Assembly: GCA_905116865.2 (NCBI GenBank)
Contig: CAJHNH020008452.1
Span: 306,092 to 370,091 of the forward strand
DNA length: 64,000 nt
Reading direction: 5' to 3'
Origin: Candidula unifasciata
Lineage: Eukaryota > Mollusca > Gastropoda > Stylommatophora > Geomitridae
In this document: piece after piece, positions 54,850-64,000 of the stretch
Layout of the letters: every line of letters begins with the position of its first letter
Numbering within the stretch: the first letter of the stretch is position 1
Notes under the pieces: generated by a model
Told to the model about the DNA's origin: nothing
Databases searched by the model: none
The model's input: only the letters and a program-made list of their open reading frames with translations
Position numbers and translations under genes: made by a program

Positions 54850-55045
54850 TCTTGGGGCACCTGGGTGTAACCAGAGGGTCTGGCCGGCGCACTACACTCA
54901 GAGGAAAGGCAAGATGAACATATAACCAGATTGTGACCGGTACCATCAGTATTGGAACTCTGTGCTGGCTGCTGAAGATGAGGACAGAGCATGCATGGGA
55001 ATGCCCCGAGTGTTGTGATATCAATTCTTGACTCAACTCAACTTA
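54850..55045 (+). repeat. [18 protein letters not shown] repeat (copy 6)
   Basis: The plus strand reads [20 protein letters not shown] followed by [11 protein letters not shown] and a stop. A shorter tail copy (gggaatgcccccagtgatgt) is at 57405-57470. Confidence 0.68.
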
Positions 55046-55264
55046 AGTGGTCTTCATTTCCCTAGTTAATTATGTTTTTTGTTCTTAATACCATCCTTCC
55101 ATCTTCAGTATGATTAACAAATTAACGTGTACTGATCGACACTCATAGGAAAAAGTAAAAATAAGGGGAACATATTAGACAACATGAAAAAGCTTTCAGT
55201 TTTCATGAAAAGATGTCAATCCAAATGGAAGGTAGTACCAGTCAGCTTTACAGTATATCACAAA

Positions 55265-55565
55265 CATAAATCTTCTTCTTCGCGTTCACCAGCTGTACAC
55301 TCTGGCGGAAAGTTCTGGTTGCTCGTCCACTAGTGAACTGCAGTCCTGCTCTAGAACTTGAGTGTTGCGTGTGCATCAGTTTTACAGATCTCATTCTCTT
55401 GAATACAGACTGTTGGTTCCTTGCCTCTCCGGCAGATGCACTCCGACTTCAAAGGAAGTTCCCCATTTAATCGACTCTTACGACATGCTATTGGGGAGGT
55501 AGTGAGTCTATTCTTGTTTTCCCCACAAGGGGGCCCCGGAACCCACACGCACACATAAATAACAA
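55265..55565 (-). mobile_element. GAAGAAG-tailed SINE-like repeat (copy 6, minus)
   Basis: atcttcttcttcgcgttcac, ctggcggaaagttctggttg, gttccttgcctctccggcag, gaagttccccatttaatcga, ttacgacatgctattgggga and gggccccggaacccacacgc give nearly the full element in reverse. Confidence 0.8.
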
Positions 55566-56029
55566 GTGAACGTAGTGGTTGGTGAGTCTTCATGCGCATA
55601 TCACATAAATCTACAGTACATGTATGAATATGAACATACAAAATCACTTAACTGACACATTTCTGAGAGAAATCATATTGTTGCCAGTAGAATACCTGAT
55701 ACCGTGAATAAATACTGGCCAGAAAAAGCTGCAAGTGACAAGGACCGTAACTCAAAGGTATTAGATCAAACTGTGTTGGATGTTGAGTCTCCTATGTGGA
55801 ATTGGCACCCATTGAGATAGTTAAGGAAGTTCTCAAGAGACTGACTGTCATAGGATTTGAAGTAACCTCCATGTCGAGGACACCTTGGTGACCCTGAAGT
55901 GGCAAATGGTTCGAGGCCATCATTAGATGATTATATTCTCCTATCTCTGCTCCTTCCTAAGAATGCCAATCAATACATATTCACAGTTGGGAACTTATTT
56001 GCTACACTTTAGGGACGGAAAGGGGAGCC

Positions 56030-56260
56030 ATGGGTCCCCTCCCAACAGGACGCCCAGAATCCACTAAAGGAGAATGATGACATCAAGAACAGCTTTAAGG
56101 AAACCGAAGACCAACTTATACAATGCAATGGGAAAAAAAAAGCTCAGAGAAGATTCTTATATCTCCTCCCCCCAGTACATCAAAGGAGGAAGAGAAGAAG
56201 AAATTGAGAGAACCAGTTTCATTGCACTAGGTTTTATCTGTTCAAAGCTACACCACTAAG
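56030..56260 (+). repeat. dispersed repeat, pair with 58340
   Basis: ctcagagaagattcttatat, ctcctccccccagtacatc, gaggaagagaagaagaaatt and tgcactaggttttatctgtt recur at 58350-58455 with about 80 percent agreement. It looks like a retroelement 3' tail; the family is unidentified. Confidence 0.6.
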
Positions 56261-56879
56261 TAATTTGTAAACTCATCATCTTCTGCTTTTGTCCTTAAAA
56301 AGACAATATCGCATGAACAACTTAGCTCCAGTTGACAGTCCACAGAAGTATCCATAAAATTTGCACCCGTGAACCGAAAGGTGCAGTCAGTGAAATGATC
56401 CAATAACTTTTAAGAGTGTGAGGCAAATGACCACATCGACACGTATTCTACAGTCAGCTTCATGATAACCAAGAAAGGTTTGATGCTAATGTCTGTGATA
56501 CAAAATAAAACAGAGATAATATAATAACATGTTTTTATTGTCAAAAATAGGTACACCCTGAAACAATATGTCAAATCTAAATACATTACCCATTATATAA
56601 CACCACAGTCAGAACACAGAAATATAAATCACACAGGAAATCTTGGAGGCCACTTTAATAACATGAGAAATGGGACCACTGTGGGGTTCTGTTGTCAGAA
56701 GTGTATCACCTGTATTTTATCTCCCAATGGAGCACAGGCCCTCAACCAATTCCCACTAAGTACTTTCTATACATATCTTCTGCTTTTGCCCTTTAAAAGA
56801 CAATTAGCTGATTGTGTTGTGACTGATTACAGCTAGGCTGTGATAATTGTGTTGTAACCGATTACAGCTAGGCTGTGAT

Positions 56880-57020
56880 ATCTGTGCTTTTTGGCCCATA
56901 ACATCTGATTTTGGCTAATTTCATTGAAAAAATTTTGGCCAATTAGTCCCCTTTTACAACATGCTTGTTATAGGAGAGTGGGTCCATTCTTTTTTTCCCT
57001 AAAATCAGGCCATACACGGT
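56880..57020 (-). repeat. GAAGAAG-tailed SINE-like repeat, 5' fragment (minus)
   Basis: ggccaattagtcccctttta, caacatgcttgttataggag and agtgggtccattc parallel the attagtcgactcttacgacatgct region of the family in reverse. Confidence 0.5.
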
Positions 57021-57534
57021 GTTTCCGAGACAGGGATCAAGTTCCCAATGAAAATAATGGAAACTGAATTAATCTGTTCATCAGTTTTTAAAATGTGTTT
57101 TCCTAAATATAGTACACGGTAAATGAGCAACAAATGATATATCTAAACAAAAATAAATTTTTAAAAAAATGGTGATACAACACATAGATGTAGAAGGAAG
57201 GGAGACTACTGTTTGGAAGGCGAGTCCCCTTCCACAGTTACTTCAGGAATTCTTTCTGGTGTTTCATATTGTAGTTTCACCACTTGTAGAGGTTTTGGGG
57301 TCACTAGTTTTGTTGGGAGTCAGCGTTTTAAAGAGCTCTGATGTTGGTGACTATTTTTTATTTGTCTAAAATATTTTATAATGTTATCACTAAATAAATA
57401 AGATTTAGGACGGAGCTTGCATGGGAATGCCCCCAGTGATGTGATGTCAATTCTTGACTGAAACAACTCATCACTGAACAAGTTAACATACATTAGGGGT
57501 GCCTAGTTGACCATGTTTCTTAGTGCACTTGTAT

Positions 57535-57600
57535 TCATGGCGAGGCGCGGACGCCGTCTGGAGGTGACAGGTTCAATTCCCGGCACCGTAACTATAGCTT
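57535..57600 (+). other. isolated tRNA-like B-box sequence
   Basis: catggcgaggcgcggacgcc is A-box-like and acaggttcaattcccggcac holds an exact B box (ggttcaattcc). The T-stem has two mismatches and no acceptor stem or anticodon arm can be drawn, so this is most likely a SINE head or tRNA pseudogene. Confidence 0.5.
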
Positions 57601-58339
57601 TCGATTTTTATGTTGTCTAGTGTGTTCTATCCTTCTACTTCTTTCTTTGAGTGCCGATCAATACACATTCTGTTACTTGATTAATTCATACATGTTAACT
57701 AGAGCTCTATCAGAGTGCCACTTCTCGATAACTTCTTGCGTTTTTGACCACAAGGTCAAAAGAACTTGGATTTCAGCAGTGCTAATCCTTCCCTCTCTCT
57801 CCCCCCTAAAAAAATTTTTTTAAAGCAATTTCTTCCTTTTACTGCTGGTGAAGATGATGAATCTCCTGTACCGTGAGCTCAGTCTCACAATGTCCATTAA
57901 CACACTGATGTCCTCTTCACTGACTTCCAAAGTCATAGACTTGCCCTGTGTGGCATGTGCCAGACTTGAAAATTGTGTTGATTCCAATGTTCTGATTCTG
58001 AGGTACCACTGTAATTAGAGCACAAGTAATGCCTACATCTTTTTTTCTCTACTCCTGGAATGCCAGGGCAGGAAGAGATGCCTCGAGTTTGCTTGGTATG
58101 AAGTAATTTTCAGTGGCTACATCAGACAGGCATAACCTGCACTCATATGTGGATACTGACGCTATTTCTAGATTATTTCTTTTTTTATGTTATCTTTCCA
58201 TGATTCTCTCAGGTATAACAGAATTGACTCTGTATTGCAATTTTTTTTTTCCTGTGTTCACCCTTAAAACAGCTGTTGGTAAGTTGTTATGGTTCACACT
58301 TAGGTTGCAATAACCATGCTTGTCGGTCCAGTACACCCA

Positions 58340-58460
58340 ATTTCAGCAAAACACAGCTCACAGAAGATTCTTATATCTCCACCAGTACTTCGAAGAAGGA
58401 CGAGAAGAAGAAACTGGGAGGACCGATTTCAGTGCACCAGGTTTTTATCTGTTCTGTTAA
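58340..58460 (+). repeat. dispersed repeat, pair with 56030
   Basis: ctcacagaagattcttatat, ctccaccagtacttcgaaga and gtgcaccaggtttttatctg match the copy at 56140-56240. Confidence 0.6.
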
Positions 58461-59599
58461 AACAGGACAACTATCTTTCTCACATCTAAACTGACACACA
58501 TAAAATATTGTAAAATACATCCTCAAAGCTCATCCTCAATTGACAAAAATCCAGGAAGGCTAACCCCGACAACAGGTGCCTGCAGAAGTCGGATGTGTCG
58601 CCCGTAAGGCCCAATTACTGCAGCCATGATGTAAACGAAAACAATGCATTTATGTCTTTGGATTAAGCAGAAATAGAACTGACAAAAAATATATTGTGAA
58701 ATATTACACAAAAGCACATTCTAATGAAAAAAATTATATAAAGCAATGTACAAGCATTAACTTAACTATTGAAAGCTTCGGAATCACAGAAATTCAGTGG
58801 GAATTTAAACTGGCACAAGCAAATTAAAGCAAGAAAATATAATTGAGCAAACAATGCTGTCACACATCAAGGGAATGTTATTAAACATCACTAAAACAAA
58901 CCGATGGAAGACCAACATTTCTTTTAAACACATCAGCTTTTTTTTTTTCTCGTTTCAGCAAAACATTTAATGCTGGGTATAGTTTTATAAAATCTATTCA
59001 TCTACATAAAAGACATTTCAAAATTATTTACAAAACATGTTGCTGTTATATTGATAGAAATGTATCTGTTGCAAACAGGGATAGCCCAAAACCCAATAAA
59101 CCATTCACTTCAATGCTGAAGCAATTCTTTTTACTAAATCCAAATCTGAAATAGCATCCTGCTTCTAATTTCTGTCAGCAGTAATTGCTTGCTGTGAAAT
59201 ACGTACTAACAAATAAATTAATAATTCATTATTACATCAAATCATATTTTGCCAAATGACAGATGGTTATGCTGCTTCACCTATGTCTACAGTGTTCCGG
59301 ATCAGTTGTACTGATGATATTCATCCATGCCACTGTCTTAGCCCTACTGCACAAAAAGAGGCTAAATTCAGCACCTTAAAATTTTGGTTGCCAAGTACTG
59401 CCCTGCAAATGCGAATATATCGCCATGTCTGCAGCGACCTGTTGTCAAAAAGCATAATTAAATGTCACTGGTTCTATGTGTGCCTGCAGAGTGTTTAAGA
59501 GGCAATGATGTGAATATATTAACTAAATTTAGCATTCAGAGGGGCGTCCTTGTAAATCCAACAGTTTTTTTACAGTCACACTGACTTACTTTCCAGTAA

Positions 59600-59745
59600 G
59601 CCGCCTCACCAGAAGTCACGGCACGAGTCACATGATATATATTTGTTTGAGGACCAGGGGAAAGCACTCCATTTAAATCTTCACCCTGCTCCTGTTTACT
59701 CCCTTTATATATATATCAAAATAAAAGTTAAAAAATTTGTAGAGA
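59600..59745 (+). repeat. dispersed repeat, pair with 50985
   Basis: The second member of the pair described at 50985, in the same orientation, about 75 percent similar by eye. Confidence 0.55.
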
Positions 59746-60139
59746 AATACTTTTAAAAAAACCTTCTTTGTTATCTGTGTATAAAATATTTTTTCCCCAC
59801 AAATTCTCAAAGGTTTAGGGCCCTTTTTTCATTTGTGGGGCAAAAAATGGTTCTTGTGTCTAGCAGCACTTCTCTGCCTTTGCTCATTTTTCTTTCATTA
59901 TTGATCATTAAAAATGGTCGTCCTCATGTGTGACACAATTTTTCATTATTTTGAAGCCCCACCTCGGCTTTTGCCAGGGGCAGCAATATAGCCTGAAGGC
60001 TGAACGCGGTTTATGGGACCTCTCCACGAGTGATCCGCATTGTGGCACTTTGTGTCACCGGGTGTTTATTGCTCTGTGTGATGGCCTGGTGGGGTAAATT
60101 TTTGCTTACTTACTTTTCTTTCACTGGTTACATCATACT

Positions 60140-60530
60140 TCAACACCTTGCTTCCCATCACAAGACCAAAAAACACTATTCTGTCTCATTCTTATCATTG
60201 CGTAAATTGTTCTACCAATAACAACCTTTGCCAGGCAATCCAGAGAACTGATTGCCCACATCAGAAACTGACAATCTACATACAATTGGTCACATGATGA
60301 GAAGGATAAAACTAGAATATATTGTGACAGTAGGAAAGCTGAAGAGAAAGAAAGGCAAAGGGATACTGAGAGAAAAGATGCTGAATAGTTGGACATCATG
60401 GCATGGAGGATCATCTGTATAAGAGCTGACTAAAAGTGCATGATACAGAAGTTTGTGGATAGATATGACTACCAATGCTACATGGCATGGACTTGAAGAA
60501 GACCTGGCGATCAATCCAATGTATTTGCAG
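60140..60530 (+). mobile_element. non-LTR retrotransposon 3' coding fragment
   Basis: Plus-strand frames include HMMRRIKLEYIVTVGKLKRK and later an ELTKSA...WIDMTTNATWHGLEED segment. The order 'GH-MR-..LE..I..GK..G(K/R)RGRGR..' then '(W)..M..NAT-HG' is typical of the extreme C-terminus of non-LTR reverse transcriptases. It is frame-shifted and inactive, and lies just beyond the TOLLIP stop, possibly within its 3'UTR. Confidence 0.65.
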
Positions 60531-60682
60531 TACTCTTTAATTACAACAAGAATTTATGGCAAAAAAGATTATTTTAAAAACAAACAGAAACTAACTTTTA
60601 AATATGCAAAACAAAAAAAATGTAAAAAGACACACTGGTCCACTAGAATTGTTTTCTGTTGGTTGGGTCACAGGTTTTGCTA

Positions 60683-60796
60683 TTAATCAGAGCTCATCGC
60701 CAGCAGAGAGTTAATGGCGGCATCCTTGTTTCCCCGGTTCGCCTCCAAGACAGACTTGATCACTTCATCATCCATATTGGGAAACATGTCTTTAAT
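60683..60796 (-). CDS. TOLLIP: TOLLIP terminal coding exon: CUE domain
   Basis: The exon begins after tataatttctcag in phase 0 and encodes [20 protein letters not shown], then [17 protein letters not shown] and TAA. The MFP motif and the distal LL pair of CUE domains, both ubiquitin contacts, are intact. The match to vertebrate TOLLIP (MFPNMD-EV-(R/K)SVLEA-RGN-DAAIN-LL-M) is close to complete. A candidate poly(A) signal ATTAAA on this strand is at 60536-60541, and the first AATAAA is at 60065-60070. Confidence 0.95.
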   Translation of the reverse strand: MKDMFPNMDDEVIKSVLEANRGNKDAAINSLLAMSSD

Positions 60797-62721
60797 CTGA
60801 GAAATTATACAAGAACAAGATGTCATTTTTTTTTTAAATTAATTCTATGTTCACTGTCTATAAACTCATGCAACAAGTTCAGGCTGTTCATCCACTTCTG
60901 GACTTTGGTCTTGTTCCAGAACTGTTGCATGTACATCAGTGTTATAATAAAGATAGGTTAAGCATAGAATTCTTAAAAACAAAAATATAGAAAAAAAGAA
61001 GAAGAAGAAGCAATAACACTTTAAAAAAAATATGTTTAATAACTGAGGTTCTCAAAGAGAACAGACAATCAAAGAAACAAAGACCGGTTACAACAAGTTC
61101 TCAACGACAACATAAACTACAAACAAACAAACAAAAAAGCCTCTGTCTCAAAAAGGATAGGCGCAACATACCTGCTTCAAGTCCTCATCTGTGAACAGTG
61201 GTCTCATCAGTTGCTGGGGAGGATATACTGGGGGGCTTGGAATGTGGGCTCCAGGGATTACAGCTGGGAGGACTGAGATAAATGCATGAATTAACATAGA
61301 CATTCTCACAAAAAGACACATGTTTCAAGTGATGGTGAAGTGATCCTTAAGGGCTTCATAGATATGAGCTTATTGGTTTCAGGTGTAAGCACATGGGCTT
61401 CAAAGATTTGCATTTAAGGGCTTTATAGATTGTTTATAGGCATTAGTTTATGGGCTTCATAGATGTAAGCTTATGGGCTACATGGATTTAAGCTTACGGG
61501 CTCCAAAGAAGTAATCCTCTGGGCTTTGCTGATCTAATCCTATGGGATCCACTGATGTAAAAGTATGGGCTCTAAATATGTAAGCTTATGGGCTAAATAG
61601 CTGCAAGCTGATGGGCTTTATGCATAAGCATATGGGATTGCTAGGTGTAAGTTTATGGGCCCCACTGACGTAAAAGTATGAGCACCAAATATGAAAGCTT
61701 ACCGGCTCCACAGATGTAAAATTACAAGCTTCAAAGATATAAACTTATGGGCTTTACAGATGCAAAATTACAGGCTCCAGAGATGTAAAACTATGAGCAT
61801 CAAAGATGCAGGCTTAAGGACTGCAAAGATGTAAGCTTATGGGCTTTAGGTATGTATCTTTATAAAATGCAGTCAGGTGATATAAATAGGTATGTACACA
61901 TTGCATATATTCTTTTTCAGCATTCCAAGCCCTTGAGTTTAAATGCTCAAGATATCACTCACATCCATTCATTTATCTGACTGACCCTTTCCATCTGATG
62001 ACTCAAAGTATTCCTAGGTATTCCTGTATATTATCTCTCCACTATCTTCTTTGTCTGCCTTTATTCCCTTTCAACTCTTTTGTGTACACAGTTTTTGTAT
62101 GTCTCTTTGTTATCTCTATTCTCTGTGCACCAACCACTGCAGTCTATTGAATCTCATGATGCCTTTAATTAGTGGCAATGTCAAAAGATAATGAATTCTG
62201 TTGTTGCTCACATTCACCCATATACAATTATTCACATATATATATATATTTCTTACTTCTCTGTCTTTTATCATCTATGATTTGTCATCTAACACTGATG
62301 TCACAACATCACTAGGGACCCCACGACAAGAACTTGGAAATAATGAACCAACAGGGAAACTACCCACCTAATGGTGCCAAGACAGGACATTAATACAGAC
62401 ATAGCTAGGGTTCTCCAGCACAAACATTCTTAAACACTCCTGGTGGAGCCTAGACAGGACGGTAATACATTGATATCAACAGGGACTCCTAAAACAAACA
62501 CTTAGACACACTGAAATAGCAGGGAAACTACGTACCTGGCAGTGCCAAGACAGGAGGGTAATACACTGACATCACCAGGTATCCCAACACAAACACTTAG
62601 ACACACTGAACTAACAGAGGAACTACCTACCTGGCGGTGCCAAGACAGGAGGGTAATACATGGGCATCACCACAGGTACTGGGGCAGTGTAGGCATAACT
62701 GTAGACACTGCTGCCTGGCGG
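60683..62721 (-). CDS. TOLLIP: TOLLIP (Toll-interacting protein), C-terminal part, 3 exons
   Basis: Three minus-strand exons join in one frame to give about 101 residues ending in TAA: a Pro/Tyr-rich linker and a complete CUE domain. TOLLIP is a cytoplasmic and endosomal adaptor. Its CUE domain binds ubiquitin, its C2 domain binds phosphoinositides, and it restrains IL-1R/TLR signalling and sorts ubiquitinated cargo. The N-terminal TOM1-binding and C2 regions should lie beyond the right edge. The gene converges on the ASK gene. Splice phases agree at both introns (phase 1, then phase 0). Confidence 0.93.
60865..60960 (-). repeat. GAAGAAG-tailed SINE-like repeat, 3' fragment (minus)
   Basis: gttcaggctgttcatccact, tctggactttggtcttgttc and tgttgcatgtacatcagtgt match the region near the tail of the family. 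It lies in the last TOLLIP intron. Confidence 0.55.
61172..61272 (-). CDS. TOLLIP: TOLLIP exon: end of linker, start of CUE domain
   Basis: On the minus strand it runs from atgcatttatctcag to AAGCAG|gtatgt, phase 1 in and phase 0 out. The residues include [20 protein letters not shown] and then [11 protein letters not shown]. The (C/F)(S/T)(E/D)EDLKQ motif is the first turn of the TOLLIP CUE helix. Confidence 0.9.
61340..61865 (-). repeat. ~30-bp degenerate tandem array in a TOLLIP intron
   Basis: About sixteen loose units built on gtaagcttatgggctccaaa and gat. It starts about 70 bases from the exon at 61172-61272. Confidence 0.82.
62340..62630 (-). repeat. tandem copies of a TOLLIP exon 3' edge with its donor site
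   Basis: Two to three diverged units of roughly 100 bases follow the real exon on the minus strand. The nearest copy repeats tgtattaccctcctgtcttg and the following ggcactgccag|gtacgt donor, plus the intron segment cagtgtgtctaagtgttt. The farther copies are more decayed, and the farthest, near 62360, reads gcaccattag|gtgggt. Only the first copy continues upstream into the full exon. Confidence 0.8.
62631..62721 (-). CDS. TOLLIP: TOLLIP exon: Pro/Tyr-rich linker, first part
   Basis: On the minus strand the exon runs from gctttatttcag to CCGCCAG|gtaggt, phase 0 in and phase 1 out. It encodes [20 protein letters not shown] and [10 protein letters not shown], the kind of low-complexity linker that joins the C2 and CUE domains in TOLLIP. 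Its 3' edge and donor are copied two or three times in the intron that follows. Confidence 0.88.
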
Positions 62722-62749
62722 CTGAAATAAAGCAAAATTAGAACAGTTT

Positions 62750-62990
62750 GTTGTATATCCTTTACAGCAGGCATGGCAAACACGAACGTCATTTTTTTTT
62801 CTTTTTTAAATAAAATTTCTTATATTAGTTGACATGTTTGGCTGAGGTAAATGTAACCAATATGGTCTCTGGGGGACCCTCAGTTTTTACATTCATATTT
62901 TACAAGACATCGCAAACCAACCCAAACATTTCTGGCTGTCTAGTTTTTTACTAGTTTAATTTTAAATTTAGTAGTTTACCATTGTTCTGT
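62750..62990 (-). repeat. possible decayed SINE fragments
   Basis: tatcctttacagcaggcatg near 62757 and tttagtagtttaccattgtt near 62970 resemble the minus-strand ends of the SINE at 45665. The stretch between them shows nothing else. Confidence 0.35.
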
Positions 62991-62999
62991 GAACAGTCA

Positions 63000-63480
63000 G
63001 TGCTCAAAACTCATTGACAAAATCCACAGACAGTAACAGAGCAGTAATAGCTGCCTGAAAACATGTAATGACATCTTTTTCATTACGTCCTCTTTTACCG
63101 TTTCGGGTGTCGAGGGAGATATGAGGTCCTGCTTCATGCTCTTCTGGCTGCTTCGACCATAGACACATTGTGGTGCTGTAGAGTGTTTCTGATGATATCT
63201 TTCCATTCTGTTCTTGATCTACCTCTTGTTCTTCGTCCCTCTCCTATTTTGATAAAAGCCTTGAATGTTATAGCATCAGAGAGCATTCTCTCCAAGTGGG
63301 CAAACCATTTGATTTGCTGTCTTTGTATGTAATTTAGAATTGGTTCTGTGCCGACTTTATCTTGTATGACCTCATTCCTGATGTTATCTCTTTCGGTCAC
63401 TCCTACAGTCTTTCTCAGACACCTCATTTTCATGGCTACTAATTTTCTTTTATGTTTTGTTGTGAGTGACCACATCTGGC
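63000..63480 (-). mobile_element. non-LTR retrotransposon 3' coding fragment, best-preserved copy
   Basis: The minus strand keeps a 113-codon open frame: WSLTTKHKRKLVAMKMRCLR, KTVGVTERDNIRNEVIQDKV, IQRQQIKWFAHLERML and GRRTRGRSRTEWKDIIRNTL. The pattern W-LT...KL...MRCLRK..GVT..D.IRNE...Q..KWF-HL-RM is the post-reverse-transcriptase region of non-LTR elements. Its 3' tail is shared with 32640-33200 and 38095-38265. It is 5'-truncated, in the TOLLIP intron or upstream. Confidence 0.78.
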
Positions 63481-63499
63481 ACTGGTAGATAAGGTGGAA

Positions 63500-64000
63500 T
63501 TAAATATGCTTTGTATGAGATGTCTCTCTCTGTGCTGATTGTGATTGCCTTCTGCTGTAAGAGGGGGGGGGCAAGCTGTCCCAATACTTATAATGACATC
63601 ACCTGTCTGTTGTTAATCTGCTTGGGAAGGATTATATTCAGAATGGCATGTACTTTAGCAGGCACAATGCTGGCTTTCATGACCGACTATCTGTACCAAT
63701 GCTGGACCATTAGTGTTGGCACATCTGACAGCTGCCATAGGCAGTTTTATTTTGCGTGTGCAAGCTTTAAGATTATGCAGGGACTATCTAGGTTTCACTA
63801 GTTTTTAAACAGGACAGTGAAGGACATTTTGTGTTATGTGATACCCACTGGCACAGAAACAGAGCAGTTACGGGGCGACCGATCTACAGTGATGATGATG
63901 GAACCTTAACTAACCAGCAACTGTTAGTGTGCTTACTTATCAACATAGCAATGTCAGTGATCAATAGACGTAGGATGGGATTTCCTTCCAGCAAGTCCTC
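63500..64000. other. right-edge segment, no recognised feature
   Basis: I see no TOLLIP C2-domain exon or known repeat here. A short open frame on the plus strand (63511-63801) has no recognisable motif. Confidence 0.4.

Larger units (their letters stand above)
41744..60682. other. 3'UTRs and intergenic region between convergent ASK and TOLLIP
   Basis: About 19 kb without a supported protein-coding exon. Arrays and mobile elements are listed separately. The remaining stretches (41744-42300, 42340-42690, 44170-44690, 45125-45660, 46000-46690, 47300-48530, 49510-50330, 53330-54030, 55565-56030, 56260-56800, 57020-57400, 57600-58330, 58460-59590, 59750-60130) show only AT-rich DNA and short repeats. 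How far either 3'UTR extends cannot be read from sequence alone. Confidence 0.6.

Overview
This is a window of eukaryotic, intron-rich, repeat-rich nuclear DNA. The coding content is animal: small phase-consistent exons with GT-AG borders encode the C-terminal parts of two signalling proteins. The mobile-element set (SPIN-like hAT copies, tRNA-headed SINEs, degraded non-LTR elements) and the many minisatellites suggest an invertebrate, most likely a mollusc and perhaps a gastropod. That host call is an inference, not something the sequence proves.

Plus strand, about 8.7-41.7 kb: the 3' part of an ASK-family MAP kinase kinase kinase (MAP3K5/6/15 type). Twelve exons (8734-8790, 22634-22808, 23270-23335, 28148-28226, 28878-28957, 30467-30572, 32384-32540, 33441-33533, 36957-37018, 38655-38773, 40121-40197, 41674-41743) join in one frame. 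They give about 379 residues: the post-kinase linker, the LRKDSERR segment, the KPHWMFALD core, a coiled coil and the C-terminal SAM-like domain, ending at a TAG. I did not find the kinase domain; it should lie upstream of the window. A thirteenth possible exon is at 2147-2200.

Minus strand, about 60.7-62.7 kb: the last three coding exons (62631-62721, 61172-61272, 60683-60796) of a TOLLIP orthologue. They encode a Pro/Tyr-rich linker and the complete ubiquitin-binding CUE domain. The two genes converge across about 19 kb of repeat-filled DNA. Both proteins act in innate immune and stress signalling in other animals.

Most of the rest is repeats. At least fifteen minisatellite arrays fill the introns and the intergenic region, including a 4-kb palindromic 23-bp array, a 2-kb 43-bp array, a 1.4-kb 89-bp array and a 1.7-kb 42-bp array. 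Mobile elements include two SPIN-like hAT MITEs, one hAT MITE with a perfect 8-bp target duplication, TTAA-ended MITEs, a solo LTR with a 4-bp target duplication, several 3' ends of non-LTR retrotransposons, and at least three SINE families. One SINE family shares its 3' tail with a LINE fragment that still carries RNase H motifs.

The most unusual feature is that tandem arrays have copied splice sites and exon edges. Nine diverged copies of the acceptor and first ~25 bases of an ASK exon sit directly upstream of the real exon (28264-28877). In TOLLIP, two or three copies of an exon's 3' edge and donor sit downstream of the real one (62340-62630).
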